64,000 nucleotides of DNA from positions 248,001-312,000 of the forward strand of contig NZ_SOZD01000003.1 in assembly GCF_004519335.1 (NCBI RefSeq). Reading direction: 5' to 3'. Shown in pieces: positions 18,342 to 29,045 of the stretch; positions within the stretch are counted from its first letter, which is position 1, and each line of letters opens with the position of its first letter. Both the position numbers and the translations under genes were made by a program. The notes beneath the pieces were generated by a model, which was not told where the DNA came from, made no database searches, and saw only the letters and a program-made list of their open reading frames with translations. Origin of the DNA: Jiella endophytica. Lineage in GTDB: Bacteria > Pseudomonadota > Alphaproteobacteria > Rhizobiales > Rhizobiaceae.

Positions 18342-18459
18342 GTCCCGGCCCCGCCGAAGGGCACGGCGAAGAGCGCCAGCTGCACCCCGACCGGGGATTT
18401 GACACCCAAAATGGCCGGCGACCGCCCATGTGATCAGCAAGTTTCAGCCGGGCGACGCT

Positions 18460-19074
18460 TCATTCATTTGCCGGTGCCGTGTCCTTGCCGCGCAGATAGC
18501 TGAGAAGGCTTTCGACCGCAGGGGCGGCCGCGCGGTGCGTCGAGCCGGTCTCGGGCGCGACGCAGGCGGTGATCCGCAGCCGCCCCTTGACGCTCCAGAG
18601 ATAGACCGAGAGGTCGAAGCTCCGGCGCTTGGCGGCGATCTCGTAGCGCCGCGTGACGAATTCGCTTCCGGCGATCTCGACCGCCTCCGGCGCGGTCTGC
18701 GATGCGAAGCGGTCGCTTCTGACCAGCGGATCGTCGGCAAGTTCCGGCCGGAGCGCCTTGGCCTTGGCAACCAGCCAGGCCTCGAAGTCGCTCCAAGGCA
18801 TGCGCTTTTCGTCGAGCATGAAGCCGGTGTCGATCGGCCAGGAGCCCGGCGGGCGCGGCGGTCCGAGGGCGTAGATGCAGGAAAGGTCCGGCGGGCAGCC
18901 TTCGCCGGAACAGTCGAAGCGCTGGCCGATCTCGATGACGGCGTCCGCCTCCGGCCCGGCCAGCCAGCCATCCGGCGCAGCGGCTGCGGCCGGTGCGATC
19001 ATCTGAAGCGCGGCGGCGACGAGGCCCAGCGCCAGCATCAGGCGCGTCGTCGTCTTGCGCAGAATGTCCGTCAT
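18460..19074 (-). CDS. Secreted hypothetical protein
   Basis: A 204-residue product not recognised as a known family. It has a signal peptide (hydrophobic stretch around residues 11-28, likely cleavage after the run of alanines near residue 33). The mature part has three cysteines close together (FDCSGEGCPPDLSC) and one more near the C-terminus (ITACVAPETG), so disulfides are likely in the periplasm. Coding statistics and signal peptide support a real gene. It lies alone between two long non-coding stretches. Confidence 0.72.
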   Translation of the reverse strand: MTDILRKTTTRLMLALGLVAAALQMIAPAAAAAPDGWLAGPEADAVIEIGQRFDCSGEGCPPDLSCIYALGPPRPPGSWPIDTGFMLDEKRMPWSDFEAWLVAKAKALRPELADDPLVRSDRFASQTAPEAVEIAGSEFVTRRYEIAAKRRSFDLSVYLWSVKGRLRITACVAPETGSTHRAAAPAVESLLSYLRGKDTAPANE

Positions 19075-19364
19075 CTTCTTACCCCGTCGCGCAGGGCCGG
19101 ATCGACGTCCCGCCCGGCCACCGGCATAGGCCGACCGACCTGGCCCGGTCTCTCGCCCATCCGATCAGACCCGCAGCTGCATTGACCCGGCCTCGTCGCG
19201 AGGCTGCGGCCCGGATCCTTCCCCGATGTCCGCGCCGTCGTAATCCGGACGCGGCCCGCAGCGCAATCTCGCAGCGAACGCTTGAGACGGGCTGACCAGC
19301 ATGCCGAGACCGTCGCCGCGAGGCAGGGCGGCGCATATCGCAACACGGCCCGCGTCCGATCGCT

Positions 19365-19436
19365 AGTGGTTCGATTCGGGCATTTTCGTCCCTCTTGTAT
19401 CAGGCTCGCGGCAAATGTCGGACTCAATGAACCACT
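19365..19436. repeat. Dispersed palindromic element, copy A
   Basis: The outer arms are AGTGGTTC (19365-19372) and GAACCACT (19429-19436), exact complements. Inside, GATTCGGGCATTT and AAATGTCGGACTC continue the stem imperfectly. It belongs to the same family as copies at 19453-19530 and 60390-60460. Confidence 0.75.
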
Positions 19437-19452
19437 CGGTAAATCTCTGTTT

Positions 19453-19530
19453 CTAGTGGAGCTTTCGAATCCGACATTTGATGCAAAGCCGACATCGATC
19501 GAGACTCAAATGTCGGATTCGCTCGACTAG
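19453..19530. repeat. Dispersed palindromic element, copy B
   Basis: A perfect 16-base inverted repeat: CGAATCCGACATTTGA (19466-19481) and TCAAATGTCGGATTCG (19506-19521), with a 24-base loop. CTAGT/ACTAG ends (19453-19457, 19526-19530) frame it. The interior CGATC block recurs in the copy at 60.4 kb. Confidence 0.8.
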
Positions 19531-19994
19531 CTCGGGCTGCTTCACGCTGAAAGGTGCTGCCGGCTCCTCCCGGCGAGCTTCGATCATTGCGCCAGCGGGA
19601 GGTTCGGTCTGCCACTCAGTCGATGGATTCCAGAAACTTGACGCGGCCGGAAGGGCTCGATCCATGCCGCAGTCTGTATTGCTGCGGATGACGCCACACG
19701 CACCCACAGGCCGTGGCGCGTTCCGAGCCGGCCCTGCAAAAAAACGGACGACTCGCCGATTGCATGGCGCCGTCGAACCTCACCGGCTGCGCGGCACCTC
19801 GCCGCGGGGTTGCTGCCCTCGCGGAGACGTCGAACGCTCCTTCCCGGTCCTCGCTGAGGGCGGCACCGGGGCCGTTCGTGCCGCGGCGCCCCTTTCCGGG
19901 CCTTTCCGCTTGAGCCTACGCGGCACGGCGAAGCCGGGAGAGGCAAAGGCGGGCGACCCTTGCCTGACGCGGCGCGGCGTTTAGCTCTCGCCCC

Positions 19995-21347
19995 ATGAAC
20001 AACGACAAAGACCAGGCCCGCGCGAGGTTGATCGCCGACGAACTCGAGCGGGTGGACGGTACGCGGCCGGGCCGCGACGAGCCCGGGCGCAAGCACCGCA
20101 AGATGGCCTCCAACCCGTTCCATTTCTATCGCGGTTCGGCCCAGCTCTTCTACACCGACCTGAAGGAAGGGGTGCTCTGCCTGCCCAAGGGCATCACCGA
20201 ATGGGTGAAGCCGACGGCGATCGTCGGCGACTGCCACATGGCGAATTTCGGCTTCGTCACCGAAAAGGGCTCCCATGGCGATCTGGTGGTCTTCGTCCCC
20301 AATGATTTCGACGATGCCTGCATCGGCCATGCCGCCTTCGATCTCGCGCGCTTCCTGACGAGCATCTTTCTGTCCTGCCATTTCGCCCATGGCATTCTCG
20401 ACGGTGCCTTCGAGACCGACGAGTTCGACGACCTGTCGGGCCTGAGCGCCCCCGGCGAAAAGCATCAGGCAAAGGCCGCCCGGGCGTTTCTGAAGGCCTA
20501 TCGCCGCACCGCCGAGGCGATCGCCGAGAATCCGGCGACGCGGCGCGCGGTGAAGTCCGGCTTTCCCGACGGCCATCTTCTCCACCGGGGCCTGAAGAAG
20601 GCGCGCAAGCGCTCGATCGGCGGCAAGAAGTTCTACACCAAGAGCAGCCTCGGCAAGGCGGTGCATCTTTCGGCCGAGGGGCTGCGGTTCCGCGACCGGC
20701 CCGGCCGCTATCGCCGCCTCGACGCGGCGAGCGCCGCGACCATCCAGTCGGCCTTCCGGCCCTATGTCGACGACGACATCCTCGACATCGTCGAGCGGCT
20801 CGGCGCCGGCACCGGCTCGGTCAACGTCGAGCGCTACTATCTTCTGGTCGGGCCGCCCGGCGCCTCGACCCATGCCGAACTGCCGATGTGCCATGTGGTC
20901 GAGGTGAAGCAGCAGCGGCCGGCCGCGCCGCTCGCCCATTTCGCCGACATCGATCCGCGCAACCGGCTGTCGCCGGCCCATCTCACCGTCGACCTGCAGC
21001 GGCTGATGCAGCGCGAGCCGGATCTTCTGCTCGACGAGGTCGCCTGGAACGGCGCGCAATGGCTGGTGCGTTCGCGCCATCACGCCCGCTACAGCCTCGA
21101 TCCGGAAGAGGTCTGCCTGGCGAAGAAGCCCGGCAAGAACCTGAAGCACTATGTCGAGGCCTGCGGCGAGGCGCTGGCGCTGGCGCATGGGCGCACCGAT
21201 CACCGCTCGACGGCCTTCGAAACGGCGATCGCCGCGCGGGTTGCCGATTCCGGCGAGGCGCTGATCGAGACCGCGCGGGCCTATTCGGAGCGGGTCATCG
21301 CCGACCACGCCCTGCTGCGCTCGCTGCTCGAAAGCCGCAATTCATGA
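19995..21347 (+). CDS. DUF2252 family protein
   Basis: A 450-residue cytoplasmic protein of the DUF2252 family (COG4320). Kinase-fold-like motifs are visible: MASNPFHFYRGSAQLFY, IVGDCHMANFGFV and FVPNDFDDACIGHAAFDLAR, then KQQRPAAPL and a C-terminal LALAHGRTDHR. These resemble the catalytic and metal-binding loops of aminoglycoside-phosphotransferase-like enzymes. The substrate is unknown. The ATG at 19995 fits the family length. It is isolated, with long non-coding DNA before it. Confidence 0.88.
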   Translation: MNNDKDQARARLIADELERVDGTRPGRDEPGRKHRKMASNPFHFYRGSAQLFYTDLKEGVLCLPKGITEWVKPTAIVGDCHMANFGFVTEKGSHGDLVVFVPNDFDDACIGHAAFDLARFLTSIFLSCHFAHGILDGAFETDEFDDLSGLSAPGEKHQAKAARAFLKAYRRTAEAIAENPATRRAVKSGFPDGHLLHRGLKKARKRSIGGKKFYTKSSLGKAVHLSAEGLRFRDRPGRYRRLDAASAATIQSAFRPYVDDDILDIVERLGAGTGSVNVERYYLLVGPPGASTHAELPMCHVVEVKQQRPAAPLAHFADIDPRNRLSPAHLTVDLQRLMQREPDLLLDEVAWNGAQWLVRSRHHARYSLDPEEVCLAKKPGKNLKHYVEACGEALALAHGRTDHRSTAFETAIAARVADSGEALIETARAYSERVIADHALLRSLLESRNS

Positions 21348-21461
21348 GGCGCGGGCGAGAGCGGCCTTCGGCGTGAGGCGCTCGGGGGCGAAACCAATGA
21401 GCCGTCCCCCCTCGGGCGGGCGGAGCGGCATTGCGGTTGCAATGAGCTGACTATACGGCGC

Positions 21462-22490
21462 TCAGGCAGCGATGCGCTCGCCGCCGGCGCCATGGCGTCC
21501 GAAGGCATGGTCGAGGAAGATCTCGGCGCAGGCTTCCCAATTATAGGCCCGCGACCGCGCAAAGGCGGTCTCCCTGTCGATCGCGAGGGCCTTGAGACAC
21601 GCCTCGCGCAGATCCTCGGAGATGATCCCGGCGCCGGAATCGGCGATCACGTCGAGCGGGCCGGGCTCCGGGAAGGCGGCAAGCGGCACGCCGCAGGCCA
21701 GCGCCTCGATGAGGACGTTGCCGAACGTGTCGGTCTTCGATGGAAACACGAAGACGTCGGCGGAGGAATAATAGCGCGCCAGCGCCTCGCCAGTCTGCAA
21801 CCCGGCGAAATGGGCGTTGGGATAGCGCGAGACCAGCGCCGCCATCGACGGGCCGTCGCCGACCACCAGCTTGGAGCCCGGCAGGTCGAGGTCGAGGAAG
21901 CCCTCGATGTTCTTTTCCGGCGCCAGCCGCGAGACGGTCAGGAAGATCGGCCGCGGCAGGTTCAGCGGGATCGGCTCGCTCTGGCGGAAGATGTGCCGGT
22001 CGATGCCGCGGGTCCAGGTGACGAGATTGCTGAAGCCGAGCGGCTCCAGATGCCGGCGCATCGACTCGGTCGGCACGAGACAGGCGGTCGCGGCGTTGTG
22101 GAACCAGCGCAGCACGTTGTAGGTCAGCCGCTCGGGGATCGGCGCGCGCTTGCGCAGATATTCGGGAAAGCGGGTGTGGAGGCTGGTGGTAAAGCCCATG
22201 CCGCGCTTCAGGCAGGCGCGGCGCGCGGCAAAGCCGAGCGGGCCTTCGGTGGCGATGTGGACGGCGTCCGGGCGAAAGGCGTCGATCACGTTCAGCATGC
22301 CGTCGGCGCCGGTCAGCGCCAAGCGGATTTCCGGATAGGTCGGACAGGGGATGGTGCGGAAATCCTGCGGCCCGACGACCTTGACCTCAAAACCCCGGTC
22401 CGAGAGCTCGACGGCAAGGCTCGCAAGCGTTCGCACGACGCCATTGACCTGGGGATGCCAGGCGTCGGTGACGATCAGGATGCGCTGCAT
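21462..22490 (-). CDS. GT4-family glycosyltransferase (MgtA/DimB-like)
   Basis: A 342-residue GT-B glycosyltransferase. ILIVTDAWHPQVNGVVRTL at the N-terminus and TWTRGIDRHIFRQ resemble GDP-mannose- or UDP-sugar-dependent enzymes that glycosylate diacylglycerol or phosphatidylinositol. TVSRLAPEKNIEGFLDL and SKTDTFGNVLIEALACG form the donor site. It abuts the metallophosphoesterase gene (stop and start are adjacent), so the two probably share an operon and a pathway in envelope glycolipid metabolism. Donor and acceptor are not determined. Confidence 0.88.
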   Translation of the reverse strand: MQRILIVTDAWHPQVNGVVRTLASLAVELSDRGFEVKVVGPQDFRTIPCPTYPEIRLALTGADGMLNVIDAFRPDAVHIATEGPLGFAARRACLKRGMGFTTSLHTRFPEYLRKRAPIPERLTYNVLRWFHNAATACLVPTESMRRHLEPLGFSNLVTWTRGIDRHIFRQSEPIPLNLPRPIFLTVSRLAPEKNIEGFLDLDLPGSKLVVGDGPSMAALVSRYPNAHFAGLQTGEALARYYSSADVFVFPSKTDTFGNVLIEALACGVPLAAFPEPGPLDVIADSGAGIISEDLREACLKALAIDRETAFARSRAYNWEACAEIFLDHAFGRHGAGGERIAA

Positions 22491-23324
22491 TCAAGCTGCC
22501 TCCGTCGGACGCACGATCGGCTGTTCCGAAACGATCCGCGGTTGAGCCGACTTCGCCCTGGCGCGCGCCCTGACGACCTCGCTCCAGCGAATGAGCTCGA
22601 AGGAACCGTCGTGACGCTCGGCGACCGCGGTGCAGCTCTCGACCCAGTCACCCGTATTCACATAGGCGATATTGGAATATTCGGCCAGCTGGGCATGGTG
22701 GATATGGCCGCAGATGACGCCGTCGCAGCCCATCTTGTGAGCCTCTTCAGCCAGCGCGGATTCGAAGGCGCCGATGAAATTGACGGCGTTCTTCACCTTC
22801 AGCTTCGCCCAGGACGAGAACGACCAGTAGGGAAAGCCGAGCCGCCGGCGGATCTTGTTGAAGACGAGATTGATGGCGATCGCCGCGTCATAGGCCCAGT
22901 CGCCGAGATAGGCGATGACCCGCGCATTGCGCACCACCACGTCGAACTCGTCGCCATGCATGACCAGAAACCGCCGGCCGTCGGCGGTGACGTGGACGTC
23001 GTTGAGCTTCACCTCGACGCCGCCGAAATGCCGGCCGGTGAAATCCCGCAGGAATTCGTCGTGATTGCCCGGGACGTAGATGACGGTGGCGCCCTTGCGG
23101 GCCTTGCGCAGGAGTTTCTGCACCACGTCATTGTGGCTCTGCGGCCAGTTCCACGAGCGTTTCAGGCGCCAGCCGTCGACGATGTCGCCGACGAGATAGA
23201 TCTTCTCGGCATCGTGGAAGCGCAGGAAGTCGATCAGCATGTCGGCCTGCGCGGCCTTCGCGCCGAGATGGATGTCGGAGATGAAAAGCGTCCTGAAATG
23301 ACGCGTTGCCGCCTCGTCGGTCAT
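22491..23324 (-). CDS. Calcineurin-like metallophosphoesterase (UDP-2,3-diacylglucosamine hydrolase-like)
   Basis: A 277-residue dimetal phosphoesterase with all five motifs: ISDIHLGA, YLVGDIVDGW, PGNHDEFL, VMHGDEFDV and CGHIHHAQL. It resembles LpxH, which cleaves UDP-2,3-diacylglucosamine in lipid A synthesis. Alphaproteobacteria generally use the unrelated LpxI for that step, so this protein may act on another pyrophosphate or lipid substrate. Pairing with a glycosyltransferase supports an envelope role. Confidence 0.85.
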   Translation of the reverse strand: MTDEAATRHFRTLFISDIHLGAKAAQADMLIDFLRFHDAEKIYLVGDIVDGWRLKRSWNWPQSHNDVVQKLLRKARKGATVIYVPGNHDEFLRDFTGRHFGGVEVKLNDVHVTADGRRFLVMHGDEFDVVVRNARVIAYLGDWAYDAAIAINLVFNKIRRRLGFPYWSFSSWAKLKVKNAVNFIGAFESALAEEAHKMGCDGVICGHIHHAQLAEYSNIAYVNTGDWVESCTAVAERHDGSFELIRWSEVVRARARAKSAQPRIVSEQPIVRPTEAA

Positions 23325-23519
23325 GATTGCAGCCTCGCGCTGTCATTGGCCACCTACCGGCCTTGGGAGCAAATGACTGATTCGCATTGCAGTCGTGTGA
23401 CGCGGCGGTGCAAAACCCGGGCCAACCGGGCTTCGACACCGGCAAGAATGCGGTTTGCCGATGCATCGCCAGAGGGTAAGAGGACGAACGGTACGTCGCC
23501 GAAGCATGCGGAGGAAAGA

Positions 23520-25826
23520 ATGAGCACCAACCAATCGCCGGAAACCGGCTCCAAGGCGAGCGATCTCGACGAACAGGCGCTGTTCTTCCACCGCTACCCG
23601 AAGCCCGGCAAGCTCGCCATCCAGGCGACCAAGCCGCTCGGCAACCAGCGCGACCTGGCGCTGGCCTATTCCCCCGGCGTCGCAGCACCCTGCCTTGCCA
23701 TCGCCCGCGATCCGGGCCTTGCCGCCGACTATACCAGCCGCGCCAACCTCGTCGCCGTGATCTCCAACGGCACGGCCGTCCTCGGCCTCGGCAATATCGG
23801 GCCGCTCGCCTCGAAGCCTGTGATGGAAGGCAAGGCGGTCCTGTTCAAGAAGTTCGCCGACATCGACGTCTTCGACATCGAGGTGAACGCCCTCGAGATC
23901 GACCATTTCTGCGAGGTCGTCGCGGCGCTGGAGCCGACCTTCGGCGGCATCAATCTCGAGGACATCAAGTCGCCGGAGTGCTTCGAGATCGAGGCGCGGC
24001 TGCGCGAGGAGATGGCGATCCCTGTCTTCCACGACGACCAGCACGGCACGGCGATCATCGCCGCCGCCGCGGTGCGCAATGCGCTTCGCCTCGGGGGCAA
24101 GAAGCTCGAAGAGGTGAAGATCGTCGCTTCGGGCGCGGGCGCGGCGGCGCTCGCCTGCCTGAACCTTCTCGTCTCGCTGGGAGCGAAGCTCGAAAACATC
24201 TTCGTCACCGACAAGGACGGCATGGTCTACAAGGGCCGCGAAGTCGCCATGGACCGGTGGAAGGACGTCTATGCCCGCGACACCGAGATGCGGACGCTGG
24301 AAGAGGCGCTCGACGGCGCCGACATCTTCCTCGGCCTGTCGGCAGCGGGTGTCCTGAAGCCCGATTATTTGAAGAAGATGGCCGACAAGCCGCTGATCCT
24401 GGCGCTCGCCAACCCTGTGCCGGAGATCATGCCAGATCTTGCAAGGGAAGTGCGACCGGACGCGATGATCTGCACCGGCCGTTCGGACTTTCCCAATCAG
24501 GTCAACAACGTCCTCTGCTTTCCCTTCATCTTCCGCGGCGCGCTCGATTGCGGCGCGACGGGCATCACCGAGGGCATGAAGCAGGCTGCGACTGACGCCA
24601 TCGCCGAGCTCGCCCGCGAGGAGGTCTCGGAAGTCGCCGCCAAGGCCTATGGTTCGGAAACGCCGGTCTTCGGGCCGGACTATCTGATCCCCTCCCCCTT
24701 CGACCCGCGGCTGATCCTGAAGATCGCCCCCGCTGTCGCGAAGGCCGCCGAGAAGGACGGCGTCGCCTCCCGGCCGATCACCGACATGCCGGCCTATGTC
24801 GAAAAGCTGAACCGCTTCGTCTTCCGCTCCGGCATGATCATGAAGCCGATCTTCCAGATCGCCGCGAATGCCGGCAAGCGCGTCATCTTCTCCGACGGCG
24901 AGGATGAAAGGGTGTTGAGAGCCGCGCAGGTTCTTATGGAGGACAAGGTTTGCGTGCCAATCCTCATTGGCCGGCCTTCCGTTCTCGAAAGCCGGCTCGA
25001 GCGCTACGGCCTGAAGATCCGTCCCGGCAAGGACTTCGAGGTGATCAACCCGGAGGACGACCCGCGCTACCGCGACTATGTCGACCATTATTTCGGCAAG
25101 GTCGGGCGCAAGGGCGTCAGCCCCGACACCGCCCGCACCGTGGTGCGCACCAATACAACCGTCATCGGCGCCATCGCCGTCGGCCGCGGCGAGGCCGACA
25201 GCCTGATCTGCGGGCTGGAGGGGCGCTTTCCCCACCATGTGCGCGACATCAGCCAGGTCATCGGCATGCGCAAGGGCGTCAAGAAGCTCGCCGCCATGAG
25301 CCTGTTGATCACCCAGGGGACGACGAAGTTCTTCCTCGACACCTATGTCCAGCGAGATCCGAACGCCGAGGAGCTCGCCGAGATGACGCAGCTCGCGGCG
25401 GCCGAGCTCCATCGCTTCGGCATCGCGCCGAAGGCCGCCTTCGTGTCGCATTCGAATTTCGGCACCGACGACACCGAGGATACGGTGAAGCTGAGGAAGG
25501 CGCTGAAGCTGGTGCACGCCGAGATGCCGGATCTCGAGATCGACGGCGAGATGCACGGCGACTCGGCGCTGTCGGAGGCGATGCGCAAGCGCGCCATGCC
25601 GGACTCGACCCTCACCGGCGAAGCCAACCTCCTGATCTTCCCGACGCTGGACGCGGCGAACATCACCCTCAACGTCGTCAAGCAGATGACCGACGCCCTG
25701 CATGTCGGCCCGATCCTCCTCGGCGCCGCCTCGCCGGCCCACGTGCTGACGCCGTCGGTGACCTCGCGCGGGGTGGTCAACATGGCGGCCATCGCGACGG
25801 CTCAGGCGATCGGGCTGGAGGGGTAG
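23520..25826 (+). CDS. maeB: NADP-dependent malic enzyme with phosphotransacetylase-like domain
   Basis: Oxidative decarboxylation of malate to pyruvate. The 768-residue product has the malic N-terminal domain ([35 protein letters not shown] variant, [17 protein letters not shown]), the NAD(P)-binding domain ([40 protein letters not shown]), and a C-terminal phosphate acetyltransferase-like domain ([34 protein letters not shown]) thought to be regulatory. The ATG at 23520 is preceded by GGAGGAAAGA. A long in-frame extension upstream is an antisense shadow of the two preceding genes. Confidence 0.95.
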   Translation: MSTNQSPETGSKASDLDEQALFFHRYPKPGKLAIQATKPLGNQRDLALAYSPGVAAPCLAIARDPGLAADYTSRANLVAVISNGTAVLGLGNIGPLASKPVMEGKAVLFKKFADIDVFDIEVNALEIDHFCEVVAALEPTFGGINLEDIKSPECFEIEARLREEMAIPVFHDDQHGTAIIAAAAVRNALRLGGKKLEEVKIVASGAGAAALACLNLLVSLGAKLENIFVTDKDGMVYKGREVAMDRWKDVYARDTEMRTLEEALDGADIFLGLSAAGVLKPDYLKKMADKPLILALANPVPEIMPDLAREVRPDAMICTGRSDFPNQVNNVLCFPFIFRGALDCGATGITEGMKQAATDAIAELAREEVSEVAAKAYGSETPVFGPDYLIPSPFDPRLILKIAPAVAKAAEKDGVASRPITDMPAYVEKLNRFVFRSGMIMKPIFQIAANAGKRVIFSDGEDERVLRAAQVLMEDKVCVPILIGRPSVLESRLERYGLKIRPGKDFEVINPEDDPRYRDYVDHYFGKVGRKGVSPDTARTVVRTNTTVIGAIAVGRGEADSLICGLEGRFPHHVRDISQVIGMRKGVKKLAAMSLLITQGTTKFFLDTYVQRDPNAEELAEMTQLAAAELHRFGIAPKAAFVSHSNFGTDDTEDTVKLRKALKLVHAEMPDLEIDGEMHGDSALSEAMRKRAMPDSTLTGEANLLIFPTLDAANITLNVVKQMTDALHVGPILLGAASPAHVLTPSVTSRGVVNMAAIATAQAIGLEG

Positions 25827-25880
25827 GAGGTCAATCCTCCAGATCTCTCGAGGGAATTCGCAAGGCGGCCATTCGCCCGC

Positions 25881-25927
25881 CCCCTCGCCCTTCGAGGCTC
25901 GCTTCGCTCGCACCTCAGGATGAGGGG
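25881..25927. repeat. CCTCATCCTGAGG-type palindrome, copy 1
   Basis: Contains CCCCTCGCCCTTCGAGGCTC and CACCTCAGGATGAGGGG, separated by a short self-complementary centre (GCTTCGCTCG). It is in the same orientation as copy 3 and opposite to copies 2 and 4. Confidence 0.8.
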
Positions 25928-26091
25928 GCTGAATGCGTCAAGGCAGCGGCAAGTTGTAGTCTGGACCTTGCGGATTTTGCGAGATCTTAGATGGAGGCTC
26001 AAAAGGCCGAACCAACGACGCCTCGATATGGCGCGAGTCACGGAATCCGGTTCCGGTCGTTCCTACGGTCGATCGAAGCCTCGGCGGGTCC

Positions 26092-26160
26092 CCATTCCCT
26101 CATCCTGAGGTGCGAGGCCGACCGGAGGGAGGTCGAGCCTCGAAGGGCGAGGGAATGGCA
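26092..26160. repeat. CCTCATCCTGAGG-type palindrome, copy 2
   Basis: Runs from CCATTCCCTCATCCTGAGG to CGAAGGGCGAGGGAATGG; the ends are perfect complements (CCATTCCCTC / GAGGGAATGG). It lies 14 bases from the stop codon side of the GIY-YIG gene. Confidence 0.8.
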
Positions 26161-26174
26161 TCCTTGCTTTCATC

Positions 26175-26486
26175 TCATCGATCGGAGCGCTTCCCTATCA
26201 AATGTGCGCGTCGCGACAGGTCAGGCAACCCGAGATAGTCGGTCGCGATCAGCCTCTCCTTCTTACGGCGCGACCAGCCCTTGATCTGCTTTTCGCGGGC
26301 GATGGCGTCGAGCAGCCGATCGTAGGTCTCGGTGAATACCAGCGTGACGGGGCGCCGTGTGAAGGTGAAACTCTTCGGGTTGGGGTCGTTGTTGTGCTCC
26401 CAGACCCGTGCCTCGATCTCCTGTTTGGTCAGACCGGTATAAAAGCTTCCGTCCGCACAGCGCAGGATATAGACGGTCACTTCCAT
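26175..26486 (-). CDS. GIY-YIG nuclease superfamily protein
   Basis: A 103-residue single-domain GIY-YIG protein (UPF0213/YhbQ-like): VYILRCADGSFYTGLT supplies the two-part signature, R in EIEARVWEH and E in AIAREKQIKGW are the expected catalytic residues, and WSRRKKERLI is a basic segment. The ATG at 26486 has GGAGAGA upstream. The gene sits between inverted copies of a palindromic repeat (26092-26160 and 26570-26629), with further copies outside. This arrangement suggests a relationship between nuclease and repeat. Cellular role unknown. Confidence 0.88.
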   Translation of the reverse strand: MEVTVYILRCADGSFYTGLTKQEIEARVWEHNNDPNPKSFTFTRRPVTLVFTETYDRLLDAIAREKQIKGWSRRKKERLIATDYLGLPDLSRRAHLIGKRSDR

Positions 26487-26569
26487 CTGACATCTCTCCA
26501 GACAAACACAGATTGCATCTTGGGGAGAACGTTTGAGAGGGACAAGAGCGGAGAAAACGAGCGCGCTGT

Positions 26570-26629
26570 CCCCTCGCCCTTCGAGGCTCCTCCTCGCTCC
26601 GCTCGTTGTCGCACCTCAGGATGAGGGGA
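26570..26629. repeat. CCTCATCCTGAGG-type palindrome, copy 3
   Basis: CCCCTCGCCCTTCGAGGCTC followed by an expanded centre and GCACCTCAGGATGAGGGG. It lies upstream of the GIY-YIG start codon, in inverted orientation to copy 2. Confidence 0.8.
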
Positions 26630-26788
26630 CTGAGATACGCCGCGGCAGCTTCTTCGCAGCATCGGCCTCTGATCGAAGCGGACGAGCGAGTGGCAGGTAT
26701 GGTCACGTCGCGAAGCGGAGGGCCACGATAGAATCTCGCAGGTGGCAAGCCGGCGTCTCAGCTGCTGCACAGAAACGCGGCGGTTCCT

Positions 26789-26843
26789 CCATTTCCTCAT
26801 CCTGAGGTGCGAGCGGAGCGAGCCTCGAAGGGCGAGGGAATGG
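26789..26843. repeat. CCTCATCCTGAGG-type palindrome, copy 4
   Basis: From CCATTTCCTCATCCTGAGG to CGAAGGGCGAGGGAATGG, with the centre GAGCGGAGCGAG. It is the last copy before the thiamine riboswitch. Confidence 0.8.
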
Positions 26844-26921
26844 CACACCGCATTAAGGCGCGTTTCCCCCTCACCTCCCGGATCACCTTGACGCCGCCCT
26901 CCCCTCTGCTACCCTTCGACA

Positions 26922-29040
<2,119 letters not shown>

Positions 29041-29045
29041 GATCG

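Larger units (their letters stand above)
17534..18459. other. Intergenic region with repeats, no convincing gene
   Basis: These 926 bases contain several short open frames in all directions, but their sequences look like shadow translation (Arg/Pro/Ser-rich). Two structured stretches lie inside it: an imperfect palindrome at 18142-18185 and a direct repeat at 18298-18341. Confidence 0.45.
19075..19994. other. Long intergenic region with dispersed palindromes
   Basis: A 920-base stretch before the DUF2252 gene with no credible coding sequence. The noteworthy content is two adjacent palindromic elements at 19365-19530 that have a relative at 60390-60460. The rest shows nothing recognisable. 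Confidence 0.5.

Noticed and set aside
21492-23519. Very long plus-strand open frame joined to the front of maeB
   Set aside because: It is antisense to the glycosyltransferase and metallophosphoesterase genes, has Arg/Gly/Asp-rich shadow composition, and the true maeB start is the ATG at 23520 with a GGAGGAAAG site.
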